Shown here: positions 1-8,521 of the stretch, piece by piece
How positions within the stretch are numbered: position 1 is the stretch's first letter
How the letters are laid out: each line of letters begins with the position of its first letter
Source of the DNA: Alphaproteobacteria bacterium
GTDB taxonomy: Bacteria > Pseudomonadota > Alphaproteobacteria > Rs-D84
Assembly: GCA_017937735.1 (NCBI GenBank)
Contig: JAGBCZ010000029.1
Coordinates: 1-41,453, forward strand
Direction of reading: 5' to 3'
Length of the DNA stretch: 41,453 nucleotides
Made by a program: the position numbers and the translations under genes
The notes under the pieces: model-generated
What the model was told of the DNA's origin: nothing
Database searches by the model: none
The model's input: the letters and a program-made list of their open reading frames with translations, nothing else

Positions 1-57
1 GAACAGGGTTTTGTTGATTACAACAACAGAAGAATAACTAAATATCGTATGCCGTAG
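1..57 (+). CDS. C-terminal end of an upstream gene (partial)
   Basis: Frame 1 is open from the first base and ends at TAG 55-57, encoding EQGFVDYNNRRITKYRMP. It sits 12 bases before the secretin start, so it is probably the preceding gene of the same pilus operon (pilM-like in other type IVB clusters), but the 18 residues carry no recognisable domain. Identity is therefore only a guess from position. Confidence 0.45.
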   Translation, partial: EQGFVDYNNRRITKYRMP

Positions 58-69
58 GAGAATATAAAT

Positions 70-1698
70 ATGATAAAGCCAGTAAAAATATTTGTAATGT
101 GTGCTTTGGTTTTGGCGGGATTGGCTGGTTGCGCAACCAAAGAATCTGCCAAGGTTGCGGCATCTGTGGATCAAGATTTTGTTAATGCATACGATGCATT
201 TGAAATGGCAAAAAATCCACGTGCCAAGGTGGCCAGTGGCGATACTGTATCTATGTCCGAAGGTGTATGGTTGGGTAATAAATCTGTTGTTTTGGAACAT
301 CGTAATAACCTGCCAAGTCAGTTTGAAACAGATACGGGCGTTACAATATTATTAAATGAACCTGTGTCATTACAGGTGTTGGCAAATGATATTTATTCTG
401 TAACAGGTATTCCTGTTAAAATTGATGGTCAAATTTCATCTGAAAAATTAAAAAAATTGGTTAATGTTGCATATACTGGTAAATTGTCTGGCTTGTTGTC
501 CCAGGTTGCAACAGATTTAGATTTGTTGTGGTACTATGATAAAAGTTCAATCGTCTTTTATGAAACAGAAACAAGAACATTTACATTGTATGCACTGGGG
601 ACTGAGGTTGCATATCAAACAGCCGTATCAACAGATGATGCAAATGAAGTGTCATTGGAATCAACATTAAAAGAATGGGATGAAGTAGAAAGTGCAATAT
701 CTTCTATTATTGGAAAAAGTGATAATGCTGACTTTACTGTATCTCGCAGTTTGGGGACAATTACTGTAACAGCATCACCATCTGTGCTGGCGCGTGTTGG
801 TGAATATATCGAACGTCAGAACAAAAGATTATCACAACTGATAACAATTGATGTTAAAGTTTTGCAGGTAACAATTTCTAATGATTCTGCATTTGGCTTG
901 AATTTGGCGGCGGCAATTAATTCAACAGCAGGCTTGAATATTGTTGCAAATCCAAAGAATAACTTGGCATCGACCGAGGCAAGTTCAATGAACATTGCGG
1001 TATTATCAAATGCTGTGTCTGCGTTAACAGGCGCAACCCATACCGAAGGCGGCGCAACCGTAGAAGGGGCATATACACAAAATGATATTATGAATGGTTC
1101 TTTGTCTGGTGTTGCAGGTTCTAATGCGTTGATTCAATCATTGGCAAAGCAGGGCAAGGTATCTTTGGTAACAAACGTTGGTGTTACAACACGTTCTAAT
1201 CGTGTTGCGCCGGTCAGCAATACACGCACCACAGGATATATCAAACGTTTTGAATCAAGAAACTTTACAACAGTTGAATCAAGTACGGTTGATCAAGATG
1301 ATTTGGAAACAGGATTTACAATGCAGTTATTGCCAAACGTTCTTGAAAACGGCAAGATTTTATTATTGTTCCGTATGTCTGTTCGTGAATTGTTGCGTAT
1401 GTCCACACAGACAATCGGTGAGGTAACATTACAGTTACCAGAAGTTGAAGAACGTAGTTTCATGCAGGAAGTTATTATGGAATCTGGTCAAATGTTGGTT
1501 GTATCTGGATTTGAAAAACAGAAAAGCGAAGATACACGTTATGGCTTGGGCGATCCTGACTTTATGGCATTATCTGGTTCGCGCGAAACGGCGGCAACCC
1601 GTGAAGTTCTGGTTGTTATTTTGACACCACAGGTATTGGTCAGCCCAATGGATACAGAAAGAACGATACAGCAACATTGGGGCGCACCACTAAACTAA
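70..1698 (+). CDS. pilN: PilN-family type IVB pilus secretin, outer-membrane lipoprotein
   Basis: This protein should form the outer-membrane ring through which a type IVB pilus is extruded. A lipoprotein signal peptide ends in LAGLAGC, making Cys21 the likely acylated residue. Residues about 90-175 form a secretin N-domain, with GKLSGLLSQVATDLDLLWYY typical of the family. A second small domain (about 185-255) includes GTITVTASPSVLARVGEYI. The conserved secretin core runs from about 360 to 525, ending in EVLVVILTPQVLVSP. The length of 542 residues is normal for PilN/BfpB-type secretins. The start has an AGGAG motif about 10 bases upstream. A prepilin gene at 8027 could supply the pilus subunit. 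The family is clear; the exact symbol is less certain because the neighbouring pil genes lie outside the window. Confidence 0.85.
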   Translation: MIKPVKIFVMCALVLAGLAGCATKESAKVAASVDQDFVNAYDAFEMAKNPRAKVASGDTVSMSEGVWLGNKSVVLEHRNNLPSQFETDTGVTILLNEPVSLQVLANDIYSVTGIPVKIDGQISSEKLKKLVNVAYTGKLSGLLSQVATDLDLLWYYDKSSIVFYETETRTFTLYALGTEVAYQTAVSTDDANEVSLESTLKEWDEVESAISSIIGKSDNADFTVSRSLGTITVTASPSVLARVGEYIERQNKRLSQLITIDVKVLQVTISNDSAFGLNLAAAINSTAGLNIVANPKNNLASTEASSMNIAVLSNAVSALTGATHTEGGATVEGAYTQNDIMNGSLSGVAGSNALIQSLAKQGKVSLVTNVGVTTRSNRVAPVSNTRTTGYIKRFESRNFTTVESSTVDQDDLETGFTMQLLPNVLENGKILLLFRMSVRELLRMSTQTIGEVTLQLPEVEERSFMQEVIMESGQMLVVSGFEKQKSEDTRYGLGDPDFMALSGSRETAATREVLVVILTPQVLVSPMDTERTIQQHWGAPLN

Positions 1699-1727
1699 AA
1701 ATAAATTATAATAATTCATCTAAAAAC

Positions 1728-1773
1728 AAATCGGGAATCTCATGTAGCGTTTGTACACTACGATTCCCGATTT
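1728..1773. repeat. Hairpin unit A1 with conserved core
   Basis: A 12-bp perfect inverted repeat (AAATCGGGAATC / GATTCCCGATTT) encloses the 22-nt core at 1740-1761, which reads TCATGTAGC ... GTACACTAC. Inside the core TGTA and TACA can pair as a second short stem. Confidence 0.85.
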
Positions 1774-1823
1774 ATTTTTATCTAAATCATTCTAATTTAT
1801 TTTTCGCTAATCACGAACAAGTT

Positions 1824-1857
1824 GATGGTTCATGTAACTTCTGTACACTACACCATC
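1824..1857. repeat. Hairpin unit B1 with conserved core
   Basis: The arms GATGGT / ACCATC enclose the same core at 1830-1851 with TGTAACTTCTGTACA in its centre. Outside the short stem GAAC upstream and GTTC downstream can extend the pairing after an internal loop. The arm sequence is unrelated to unit A while the core is shared. Confidence 0.8.
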
Positions 1858-1926
1858 GGGACCGTTCCGCGTCTAAATCATTATAATTTATTTTTTTAAT
1901 CTGCCGATAATAATTCATCTAAAAAC

Positions 1927-1972
1927 AAATTGGGAATCTCATGTAGCGTTTGTACACTACGATTCCCGATTT
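1927..1972. repeat. Hairpin unit A2 with conserved core
   Basis: The arms are AAATTGGGAATC and GATTCCCGATTT. The single C-to-T change relative to A1 turns one pair into a G-T (G-U in RNA) wobble, so pairing is kept. The core at 1939-1960 is identical to A1. Confidence 0.8.
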
Positions 1973-2022
1973 ATTTTTATCTAAATCATTCTAATTTATT
2001 TTTCGCTAATCACGAACAAGTT

Positions 2023-2056
2023 GATGGTTCATGTAACTTTTGTACACTACACCATC
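2023..2056. repeat. Hairpin unit B2 with conserved core
   Basis: The arms GATGGT / ACCATC enclose core 2029-2050, whose central bases read TGTAACTTTTGTACA, one base different from B1. The outer GAAC / GTTC pairing is also present. Confidence 0.8.
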
Positions 2057-2091
2057 GGGACCGTTCCGCATCTAAATCATTATAATTTATT

Positions 2092-2517
2092 TTATTTAGA
2101 ATATTGACGGTTCAATATTGCCATACGCTTTTCTAGTTCCTTGGTTAAATCACGGCGTGTTGCGTGGTTCAAATGCGATTTATAATCGTGTTCATAGCCA
2201 TCAAAAATATACATTGATTCTGGATATAATTGAACAACTGGCTTGTTTGTTTTTTTGTCCAGATATTCAATAATTGTTGTTGCTAGTTTTGCACCCATTT
2301 TTTCAAGTGTTGATTTGTGATTTAATGCCATATCATTGGCGCATGGGTTTGGAAAATGTCTGGATTTTATCCAGCCTGTATCATTTTCTTGTTTTTGTCC
2401 GTTTATTGTTACCAGTGGAATAGGGGTTGTTTTACTGTATGAAAACAGGCCCATATCAACCAATGCGTTAAATGTAACTGTATATGTGTTTTTTCTTTTG
2501 TGACTCATTTTAATCAT
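2092..2517 (-). CDS. Hypothetical protein, 141 residues
   Basis: I do not recognise this protein. It is basic and predicted soluble, with no signal peptide or membrane segment. It contains two Lys/Arg-rich stretches (MSHKRKNTYTV near the N-terminus, TRRDLTKELEKRMAILNRQY at the C-terminus) and a central region with GWIKSRHFPNPCANDMALNH. A second in-frame ATG four codons in (MSHKRK) is an alternative start. The last codons (SK, stop) abut the right end of repeat copy 2. It lies downstream of parE on the same strand, beyond a terminator hairpin, so it is probably transcribed separately. Confidence 0.6.
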   Translation of the reverse strand: MIKMSHKRKNTYTVTFNALVDMGLFSYSKTTPIPLVTINGQKQENDTGWIKSRHFPNPCANDMALNHKSTLEKMGAKLATTIIEYLDKKTNKPVVQLYPESMYIFDGYEHDYKSHLNHATRRDLTKELEKRMAILNRQYSK

Positions 2518-2585
2518 CCAATTTTTTTGCTAATCTAATATAATACAAAATAAAATGATGTCAAGGTAGACGGGGTAAAAAATAA

Positions 2586-2611
2586 AAAAACGGATATTGC
2601 ATCCGTTTTTT
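2586..2611 (-). terminator. Rho-independent terminator of parE
   Basis: AAAAACGGAT and ATCCGTTTTT form a 10-bp stem around a 5-base loop, with an A/T tract on both sides. It lies six bases past the parE stop on the minus strand. Confidence 0.75.
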
Positions 2612-2616
2612 ATTGG

Positions 2617-4596
2617 TTATACGAACAGGTCTTTTACAAATTGGGCATGTTCGGTTATAAATTTAAATCGAAATTCTGGTTTTTTGCCCATCAATTCAGA
2701 AACAATTGTACGTGTTTTTTCTGTGTCTTCGGCGCCTTCGTCTGTGCGTGGCGGTAAATCAACACGGATTAGACGGCGTGTTTTGGGTGACATTGTTGTT
2801 TCTTTTAACTGATTAGGCATCATTTCGCCCAACCCTTTGAATCGAGATATTTCGATTTTTTTGTTTTTATATTTTGTTGCTTTCAGATTTTCAAGTTCTT
2901 CATCTGTATCAACATAAATCGATTCTGTGCCACAGGTTAATTTATATAATGGTGGGCAAGATAAATACAAATGTCCCCCATATATCAATTGTGGCATATA
3001 TTGATAAAAGAATGCCATCAACAGCGATGCAATATGACTGCCGTCAACGTCAGCATCAGTCATGACGATGATTTTTTCATAACGCAGTTTATCTTCGTTC
3101 CAATCTTTGGCAGTTCCAGCACCAATGATATCAATCAGGTCATTTAATTCTTTGTTTGCACCGAAACGTTCATCAGAATTTGAAATAACGTTTAAAACCT
3201 TGCCACGCAGGGGCATAATCGCCTGGGTTGCACGGTCACGTGCCTGTTTGGCGGTACCACCAGCGGATTCCCCTTCAACTATAAATAATTCTGTGCCGGC
3301 AATACCGTGTTTTGAACAGTCGGCCAATTTTGCAGGCATACGAATACGTTTTGTTGGGGTTTTGCGTGCAACATCTTTGACTTGTTTGGTTTTAATACGT
3401 GCATTCGCAAGATTTATTACAAATTCCAGTAATGCATTTGCTGTCTTTGGGTCGGACGCCAAGAACATTTCCCATGGGTCACGCAGGGCGTTTTCTGTAT
3501 ATCGTGCAATTTCAGGATTTGATAATTTTTCTTTGGTTTGACCCAGGAATTGTGGGGTTTTATAGAATACGGATACAATTGCAGCCACAGAATCAAATAC
3601 GTCTTCGCCAATAATTGTTGCGGCGGCCTTGTTATTTACTTTTTCACCGTATGCTTTTATTCCCTTGGTTATTGCAGATTTAAAACCTGTTTCGTGTGTG
3701 CCACCATCAATTGTTGCAATTGTATTGCAATATGATGAAAAGAATCCATCGTCAGATGCTGCGCCATTTTCGTCTGTTAAAAATGTTAATGCCCATTCAA
3801 CACGACCACTGTCATCTGGGAAATCAACACTGCCACTGAATATGCGTGGTAAAATACGTGGTTTAGAATCTGTTTTTTCTGCCAAGAAGTCTGCAACACC
3901 ATTTGGATAATAAAACGTTTTTGTTGCAGGGATATTCATATCTTCGGTTAATAAATCTGGATTGCAATACCAATCAATTTTTATACCACGTGATAAAAAG
4001 GCCTTGGCACGTGCCATGCGATAAATTTTTACTGGTTTAAATACAGCGTTTGCACCAAAAATTTCGTCATCAATTGTAAAGCGAATTTTTGTGCCGTGGG
4101 CCTTGGTCGCATCCATGCGTTGCATTGGGCTGGTTGGCAGACCACGTGAAAATGTTTGATGCCAGTTATAACCATCACGGGCGATATCAACAATCATTTC
4201 AGATGACAGTGCGTTTACAACCGCAGAACCAACACCATGCAAACCACCACTGGTTTTATATACATTATTGTTAAATTTACCACCTGAATGCAGGGTTGTT
4301 AATATAACCTCTAATGCTGATTTGCCAGGGTATTTTGGATGTTCGTCCACAGGAATACCACGACCATCGTCTGTAATTTCAATTGTTTTTGAATCAATCA
4401 GATTTACAGTAATTTTCTTGGCAAAGCCGGCAACCGCTTCGTCAATAGAGTTGTCCATAATTTCAATTGGTAAATGGTGCCACGCCTTTTCATCTGTGCC
4501 ACCAATGTACATTCCAGGACGAAGACGAACGGGTTCTAAACCTTCTAGAACCTGAATGTCTGATGCATCGTATGTGTTTATATTTTTATCTGTCAT
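2617..4596 (-). CDS. parE: DNA topoisomerase IV subunit B (ParE)
   Basis: This is the ATPase subunit of topoisomerase IV, which with ParC decatenates daughter chromosomes. The GHKL ATPase domain occupies the N-terminal third: EIMDNSIDEA (ATP/Mg-binding Asn), DDGRGIPVDEH, and the glycine-rich lid GGLHGVGSAVVNALS. The transducer domain follows. The TOPRIM domain starts at FIVEGESAGG and includes PLRGKVLNV and TDADVDGSHIASLL. The C-terminus has the RFKGLGEM motif. The length of 659 residues and lack of the long GyrB insert favour ParE over GyrB. It is transcribed divergently from dnaJ, with about 136 bases between the starts. Confidence 0.93.
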   Translation of the reverse strand: MTDKNINTYDASDIQVLEGLEPVRLRPGMYIGGTDEKAWHHLPIEIMDNSIDEAVAGFAKKITVNLIDSKTIEITDDGRGIPVDEHPKYPGKSALEVILTTLHSGGKFNNNVYKTSGGLHGVGSAVVNALSSEMIVDIARDGYNWHQTFSRGLPTSPMQRMDATKAHGTKIRFTIDDEIFGANAVFKPVKIYRMARAKAFLSRGIKIDWYCNPDLLTEDMNIPATKTFYYPNGVADFLAEKTDSKPRILPRIFSGSVDFPDDSGRVEWALTFLTDENGAASDDGFFSSYCNTIATIDGGTHETGFKSAITKGIKAYGEKVNNKAAATIIGEDVFDSVAAIVSVFYKTPQFLGQTKEKLSNPEIARYTENALRDPWEMFLASDPKTANALLEFVINLANARIKTKQVKDVARKTPTKRIRMPAKLADCSKHGIAGTELFIVEGESAGGTAKQARDRATQAIMPLRGKVLNVISNSDERFGANKELNDLIDIIGAGTAKDWNEDKLRYEKIIVMTDADVDGSHIASLLMAFFYQYMPQLIYGGHLYLSCPPLYKLTCGTESIYVDTDEELENLKATKYKNKKIEISRFKGLGEMMPNQLKETTMSPKTRRLIRVDLPPRTDEGAEDTEKTRTIVSELMGKKPEFRFKFITEHAQFVKDLFV

Positions 4597-4732
4597 AGCA
4601 ACACTATTATTAGAACATTTTTAATTTTTTCGCAAGTCCAAAGAATTTAAGCCTATATAATATTTATGGGCTTGATTTTTTTTATTGCTGTCTTATATAT
4701 TTGATAACAATAAAATACCATGGAATTATAAA

Positions 4733-5863
4733 ATGAATAAAAATCCGTATGAAGTACTTGGCGTTGCACGTGATGCATCTGATGCTGATATTAAAAAGGC
4801 GTATCATAAACTGGTTATGAAATATCATCCAGATAGAAATCCTGATAACAAAGATGCAGAAGAAAAATTTAAAGAAGTAAATAATGCCTTTGATATATTA
4901 AAAGACCCACAAAAAAGGGCGGCGTATGACAGATTTGGTGATGCTGCGTTTGCTGGTGGAAATGCATCTGGTGCGGGATTTGGCGGTAACCCATTTGGTA
5001 ATGGTGCGTTTCATTTTGATATGGGTGGTGGCGCTGGTATGGAAGATATTTTAAGAGAAGCAATGCGTGGCTTTGGTTTTGGCGGCGGATTTGGCGCTGG
5101 TCCCCAACGTGGCGCACCCCAGCGTGGTGGACGTGATTTACTGGACGAAGTCGTTATCGATTTAAAAGATGCGTATTTTGGTAAAACGCATACTGTTAAA
5201 TTTTCCAGTAATGTAACATGTGAAAAATGTCATGGAAACGGTACAGATGATGGAAAGCCTGCGCCTGTGTGCAGTCGATGTGGGGGCAGTGGTTTTGTGC
5301 AAACACGTCAGGGATTTTTTGTAACCGAAGCGCCATGCCCAGAATGTAATGGTCTGGGACGTAAAATTAACAAAAAGTGTTCTGAATGTGACGGTACTGG
5401 TACGCAACATAAACAACGCACACTGGAAGTTAAAATACCTGCTGGTATCGAAGATGGTGCAAGATTACGTTTGGCAGGTCAGGGCGAGGCCGGTGCAAAT
5501 GGTGGGCCTGCGGGTGATTTCTATTTAGATGTACGTATCAGACCAAGTAAAGTTTTTGAACGTAATGGTAATGATTTAATCATGCGGGTTGAAGTGCCGT
5601 TTACAACTTTGGCGCTGGGGGGCGAGATAGATGTTGAAACAATTGATGATAAAAAGCTAGCGGTTAAGGTGCCGGCGGGTACGCAGGTTGGTGAAAAATT
5701 GCGTGTGCGTGGGCATGGTATGCCGTCTGTTCGCCGCAGTGGCAGTTTTGGTGATTTGTACATTGATGTTGCAATAAAAATACCTACGAAATTGACGGAT
5801 AAACAAAAGAAGTTGTTAAATGAATTTGCAGGGACTAAATCAGATAAAAAAAGTTGGTTCTAG
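4733..5863 (+). CDS. dnaJ: Molecular chaperone DnaJ (Hsp40)
   Basis: DnaJ delivers unfolded clients to DnaK and stimulates its ATPase. The J domain covers residues 2-70 with the HPD motif at 32-34. A Gly/Phe-rich linker follows (about 75-135). The zinc-binding domain has four CxxCxGxG repeats between Cys163 and about residue 220: [32 protein letters not shown]. The C-terminal substrate-binding domain follows. The length of 376 residues is typical. I chose ATG 4733 because the protein then begins [11 protein letters not shown] as usual; an in-frame TTG at 4685 would add 16 unrelated residues. No strong Shine-Dalgarno is visible. No dnaK is adjacent. Confidence 0.93.
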   Translation: MNKNPYEVLGVARDASDADIKKAYHKLVMKYHPDRNPDNKDAEEKFKEVNNAFDILKDPQKRAAYDRFGDAAFAGGNASGAGFGGNPFGNGAFHFDMGGGAGMEDILREAMRGFGFGGGFGAGPQRGAPQRGGRDLLDEVVIDLKDAYFGKTHTVKFSSNVTCEKCHGNGTDDGKPAPVCSRCGGSGFVQTRQGFFVTEAPCPECNGLGRKINKKCSECDGTGTQHKQRTLEVKIPAGIEDGARLRLAGQGEAGANGGPAGDFYLDVRIRPSKVFERNGNDLIMRVEVPFTTLALGGEIDVETIDDKKLAVKVPAGTQVGEKLRVRGHGMPSVRRSGSFGDLYIDVAIKIPTKLTDKQKKLLNEFAGTKSDKKSWF

Positions 5864-5871
5864 AAAGTAAG

Positions 5872-5898
5872 AAAAACCGCCGTGTACGGCGGTTTTTC
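5872..5898. terminator. Bidirectional terminator between dnaJ and pgsA
   Basis: AAAAACCGCCG and CGGCGGTTTTT form an 11-bp stem with a TGTA loop. A tracts and T tracts on both sides fit termination of both convergent genes. Confidence 0.8.
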
Positions 5899-5908
5899 TT
5901 TGTGGTAA

Positions 5909-6508
5909 TTATTTTAACTTTTTTAAATGACCCAAAAATGTCATTGTGTATTGTGTTGCAGACCAAATAGATGCAATCAATGATAACCACAATCCCCAGA
6001 TACCAATTTGTGGCAAGATATAAATCAAATACATCAGTGTGCGACTGTCTGATTCGGGGGAAATAAGTGTGCCAACAACAAATATCAATAAAAATGCTGC
6101 GATTGATATCATTTGTAATGTCGTCTTTATTTTTCCCATGGAAAAGCGTGCCTTTGGAACAGGCATTTCAATTTTCTGGGTGCCTAAAAATTCGCGCAGT
6201 CCCGAGATGTACAATTCACGGGCAATCATAATGATGATTGGAACAACAACAAACCATACTGGCATCATTATTGCCAACATGATAAATGTGTTAACAACCA
6301 GTAATTTGTCGCCAATGTGGTCCATTACGCCACCAATCTTTGTACATACGTCATATTTTCGTGCCAGAAAACCATCAAACCAGTCAGATACAGCACCCAG
6401 TACATATAATATAAATGTTGTCCAATACATATTCAGCATCAATGTCGGAATTATCGCAAAAGCCGCAGCGATGCGGAATGCTGATAAAAAGTTTACAAAA
6501 AATTTCAT
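5909..6508 (-). CDS. pgsA: CDP-diacylglycerol-glycerol-3-phosphate 3-phosphatidyltransferase
   Basis: This inner-membrane enzyme makes phosphatidylglycerol phosphate from CDP-diacylglycerol and glycerol 3-phosphate, the committed step to phosphatidylglycerol and cardiolipin. The CDP-alcohol phosphotransferase signature is complete: Asp42, Asp45-Gly46, Ala49-Arg50, Gly59, Asp63 and Asp67. Several hydrophobic helices flank it, and 199 residues is a normal length. An AAGGAG site precedes the start at 6508. It follows uvrC on the same strand with 39 bases between them; the uvrC-pgsA order is common in Proteobacteria. Other family members such as phosphatidylserine synthase are less likely given length and motif context. 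Confidence 0.9.
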   Translation of the reverse strand: MKFFVNFLSAFRIAAAFAIIPTLMLNMYWTTFILYVLGAVSDWFDGFLARKYDVCTKIGGVMDHIGDKLLVVNTFIMLAIMMPVWFVVVPIIIMIARELYISGLREFLGTQKIEMPVPKARFSMGKIKTTLQMISIAAFLLIFVVGTLISPESDSRTLMYLIYILPQIGIWGLWLSLIASIWSATQYTMTFLGHLKKLK

Positions 6509-6547
6509 ACGTTTTCTCCTTTGGTTATAAATATATGAATAGTGTAA

Positions 6548-7975
6548 TTATATCACTTCTGTATGAAAATGGGCATATATTTTTTCTGCCGCATTTTTCC
6601 CCAGACCCGGCACGTGTTTTAATGCGTTTATATCTGCGTCTATTATTGCGTGAACGGAACCAAAATGTTGCAGTAATGCACGTTTTCTGGTTGGGCCAAT
6701 CCCGTCAATTTCATCCAGTACAGATGCGGTCATTTGTTTTGCACGTGTGTTGCGATGGTATGTGATTACGAATCTGTGCGCTTCGTCACGAACGGTGCGC
6801 AACATTAAAAACAGTGGGCTGTCTTTTGGCATGTCAAAATATTCGCTGCCGTCTGGCAAGATAAAGTGTTCATCGCCATCACGAACAACACCCTTGGTGA
6901 CGCCGATTACAGGAATGCCGTTCGATTGACGATTCGCAATATTCCATTGTGCAGGTCCACCGTCAACAATTATTAAATCAAGTTTTGGACCACGGGCAAC
7001 TGCACGACTGATAAATTCAGACATCATTGCAATATCGTTTCCTGCCCGTGTTTTATCGTGCAGTTTAAAATGTCTGTATCCTGATTTTACAAATCCATTA
7101 TGGTCAAATGTTATCATTGCACCAACAGGATTTTTCCCAAATAGATGAGAATTATCAAACACCTCAACAAGGTTGATTTTTATGTTTAGCCATTTTTCTA
7201 AATCTGATACATTTTTGTTCCAGTCTATATTTGGTGTATACGTTGGTTTCTGCCGTGTACCACGATTTGATGTATGTGTTATTGCGGCGATTTTATCACG
7301 TATAATAGCGGCGTTTTCATAATCTGTATTTTGTGCATATTGTTGCATTTGTTCTGTTAAATTATTTATTACAGGTTGACTGTCGCCAGTTAAAATTTTT
7401 CGGGCCATGCGTACGTTTTCTGAATATTTTTGTTTGTCTGGGTAACAACATGGACCAGAACATCTGCCAATTTGATATAGTAAACATGGACGTGTCCTGT
7501 TATGCATTTGTGTGTCTGTACATGTTCTGATTTGGCAAACTTTTTGAATTGTTTTAATTGTCTCGTTCAGTGCGGATACAGACGGATATGGGCCATAGAC
7601 ATCACGGCGTTGGGATATTTTGCCACGAAATTTTAAAAGACGTGGAAATTCACTGTTTGTTAATGCCAACATAGGGTACATTTTCCCGTCTGTCAGCATA
7701 ATGTTATATTTTGGTTTTTGTGTTTTTATCAGTTCTTGTTCGCGCAATAATGCATCCGATTCTGTGGCAACGGTTTCCCAATCTACACGTGTTACAAGAC
7801 TGCGCATAACTTGTTTATGTAATTCCAGTTTTGATATGTCTGTATATTGCCGCAGACGGTTAAGTAAATTTTTTGCCTTGCCAACGTACAGCAGGTTGCC
7901 GTCCGTGTCATACATTTTGTATACGCCAGGTGCGGCAGGTGCGTTTTCAATTAAATCAGAAAATTGAATATTCAT
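6548..7975 (-). CDS. uvrC: UvrABC excinuclease subunit UvrC, internally shortened
   Basis: UvrC makes both incisions around bulky DNA lesions. The N-terminal GIY-YIG nuclease domain is intact (GVYKMY, LLYVGKAKN, NRLRQY, then LLREQELIK with the metal-binding Glu). Four Cys at about 152, 164, 172 and 176 match the iron-sulfur ligands described in E. coli UvrC. The UVR motif lies at about 207-233. The C-terminal RNase H-like nuclease keeps its Asp-Asp-His triad (FDNSH, IVDGG, RDEAHRF at about 274, 338 and 400), followed by tandem helix-hairpin-helix motifs. At 475 residues it is well below the usual ~600: only about 45 residues separate the UVR motif from the first catalytic Asp, against about 160 in E. 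coli. I chose ATG 7975; the upstream in-frame TTG at 8011 is unlikely. Confidence 0.9.
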   Translation of the reverse strand: MNIQFSDLIENAPAAPGVYKMYDTDGNLLYVGKAKNLLNRLRQYTDISKLELHKQVMRSLVTRVDWETVATESDALLREQELIKTQKPKYNIMLTDGKMYPMLALTNSEFPRLLKFRGKISQRRDVYGPYPSVSALNETIKTIQKVCQIRTCTDTQMHNRTRPCLLYQIGRCSGPCCYPDKQKYSENVRMARKILTGDSQPVINNLTEQMQQYAQNTDYENAAIIRDKIAAITHTSNRGTRQKPTYTPNIDWNKNVSDLEKWLNIKINLVEVFDNSHLFGKNPVGAMITFDHNGFVKSGYRHFKLHDKTRAGNDIAMMSEFISRAVARGPKLDLIIVDGGPAQWNIANRQSNGIPVIGVTKGVVRDGDEHFILPDGSEYFDMPKDSPLFLMLRTVRDEAHRFVITYHRNTRAKQMTASVLDEIDGIGPTRKRALLQHFGSVHAIIDADINALKHVPGLGKNAAEKIYAHFHTEVI

Positions 7976-8026
7976 AACATTTATGATAGAATATAAAAAG
8001 ATAAATAGCAAATAAGAGGTTTTTCA

Positions 8027-8491
8027 ATGAAACAAGAATCTGGTCGTTCAATGATTGAAATGCTGGGGGTGCTGGCAATTATGGGCGTTATCACTGTTGG
8101 GGCAATTGGTATGATTTCGACTGCGATGCGGACACAGAAATTGACCGCTGTTAATGATGAAGTTGTTCAGATGGTTACAATGGTGCGTAATATCCATGCG
8201 GAATATGATGATTTTTCAAGTATGGATGGATCTACGATTTTCAGTGTAATTGGGATGTCTGACAGGAATCCGTATGGTGGTAAATATGTATTGGGTGTTG
8301 ATCCATCTAATTCACGTCAATTTGTTGTAACAATCAATGGATTGGGGCAGTCTGAATGCAAGGCGTTAATTGCCAAGGCGTGGTCCGATTCTGTTGGGTA
8401 TAAGCTGTCTGATGGCAAGACTGGTGGTGCAACTGGCAGTTGTGATGGAATAAACGGAACAAATTCTGTTCAAATTGTGTTTGGTGAATAG
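8027..8491 (+). CDS. Type IV prepilin-like protein
   Basis: This is a probable pilus subunit. The first residues MKQESG form a short leader, then RSMIEMLGVLAIMGVITVGAIGMI is a typical prepilin hydrophobic helix with Glu at position 5 after the Gly cleavage site. About 100 residues of globular head follow, with two Cys (in SECKAL and GSCDGI) that could form the usual C-terminal disulfide loop. It would be processed by a prepilin peptidase not present in this window and polymerised through the secretin encoded at 70. An AGAGG site lies seven bases before ATG. It is transcribed divergently from uvrC. Whether it is the major or a minor pilin cannot be told. Confidence 0.82.
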   Translation: MKQESGRSMIEMLGVLAIMGVITVGAIGMISTAMRTQKLTAVNDEVVQMVTMVRNIHAEYDDFSSMDGSTIFSVIGMSDRNPYGGKYVLGVDPSNSRQFVVTINGLGQSECKALIAKAWSDSVGYKLSDGKTGGATGSCDGINGTNSVQIVFGE

Positions 8492-8521
8492 TTTTGCCGA
8501 ACTGACAGACAGGGATTGTGT

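Larger units (their letters stand above)
1698..1893. repeat. Composite hairpin element, copy 1
   Basis: This is a roughly 196-bp element that begins AAATAAATTATAAT and ends in the imperfect inverse ATTATAATTTATTT, so it has AT-rich terminal inverted repeats. It holds two hairpins (units A and B), each followed by a flank resembling TCTAAATCATTCTAATTTA. It starts at the secretin stop codon. A near-identical second copy follows immediately and a third lies at 14062-14259. The intergenic stretch 1699-2091 contains nothing besides these two copies. Confidence 0.85.
1907..2093. repeat. Composite hairpin element, copy 2
   Basis: This is a tandem copy of the preceding element with only a few substitutions, again carrying units A and B and ending in ATTATAATTTATTTT. 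The left end is shortened and lacks the AAATAAATT start. The right end reaches the stop codon of the minus-strand gene at 2092, so the two convergent genes are separated only by these repeats. Confidence 0.85.

Noticed and set aside
1728..1773. Integron attC site
   Set aside because: The conserved part is the loop region, not the outer R boxes, the core lacks the GTTRRRY/RYYYAAC motifs, and no integron integrase or cassette array is present.
1698..2093. CRISPR array
   Set aside because: The repeats are about 190 bp composites in only two tandem copies, with internal hairpins and no spacer/repeat periodicity or cas genes.
3107..3541. 144-residue plus-strand reading frame within parE
   Set aside because: It is antisense to conserved ParE motifs and is explained by codon bias of parE.
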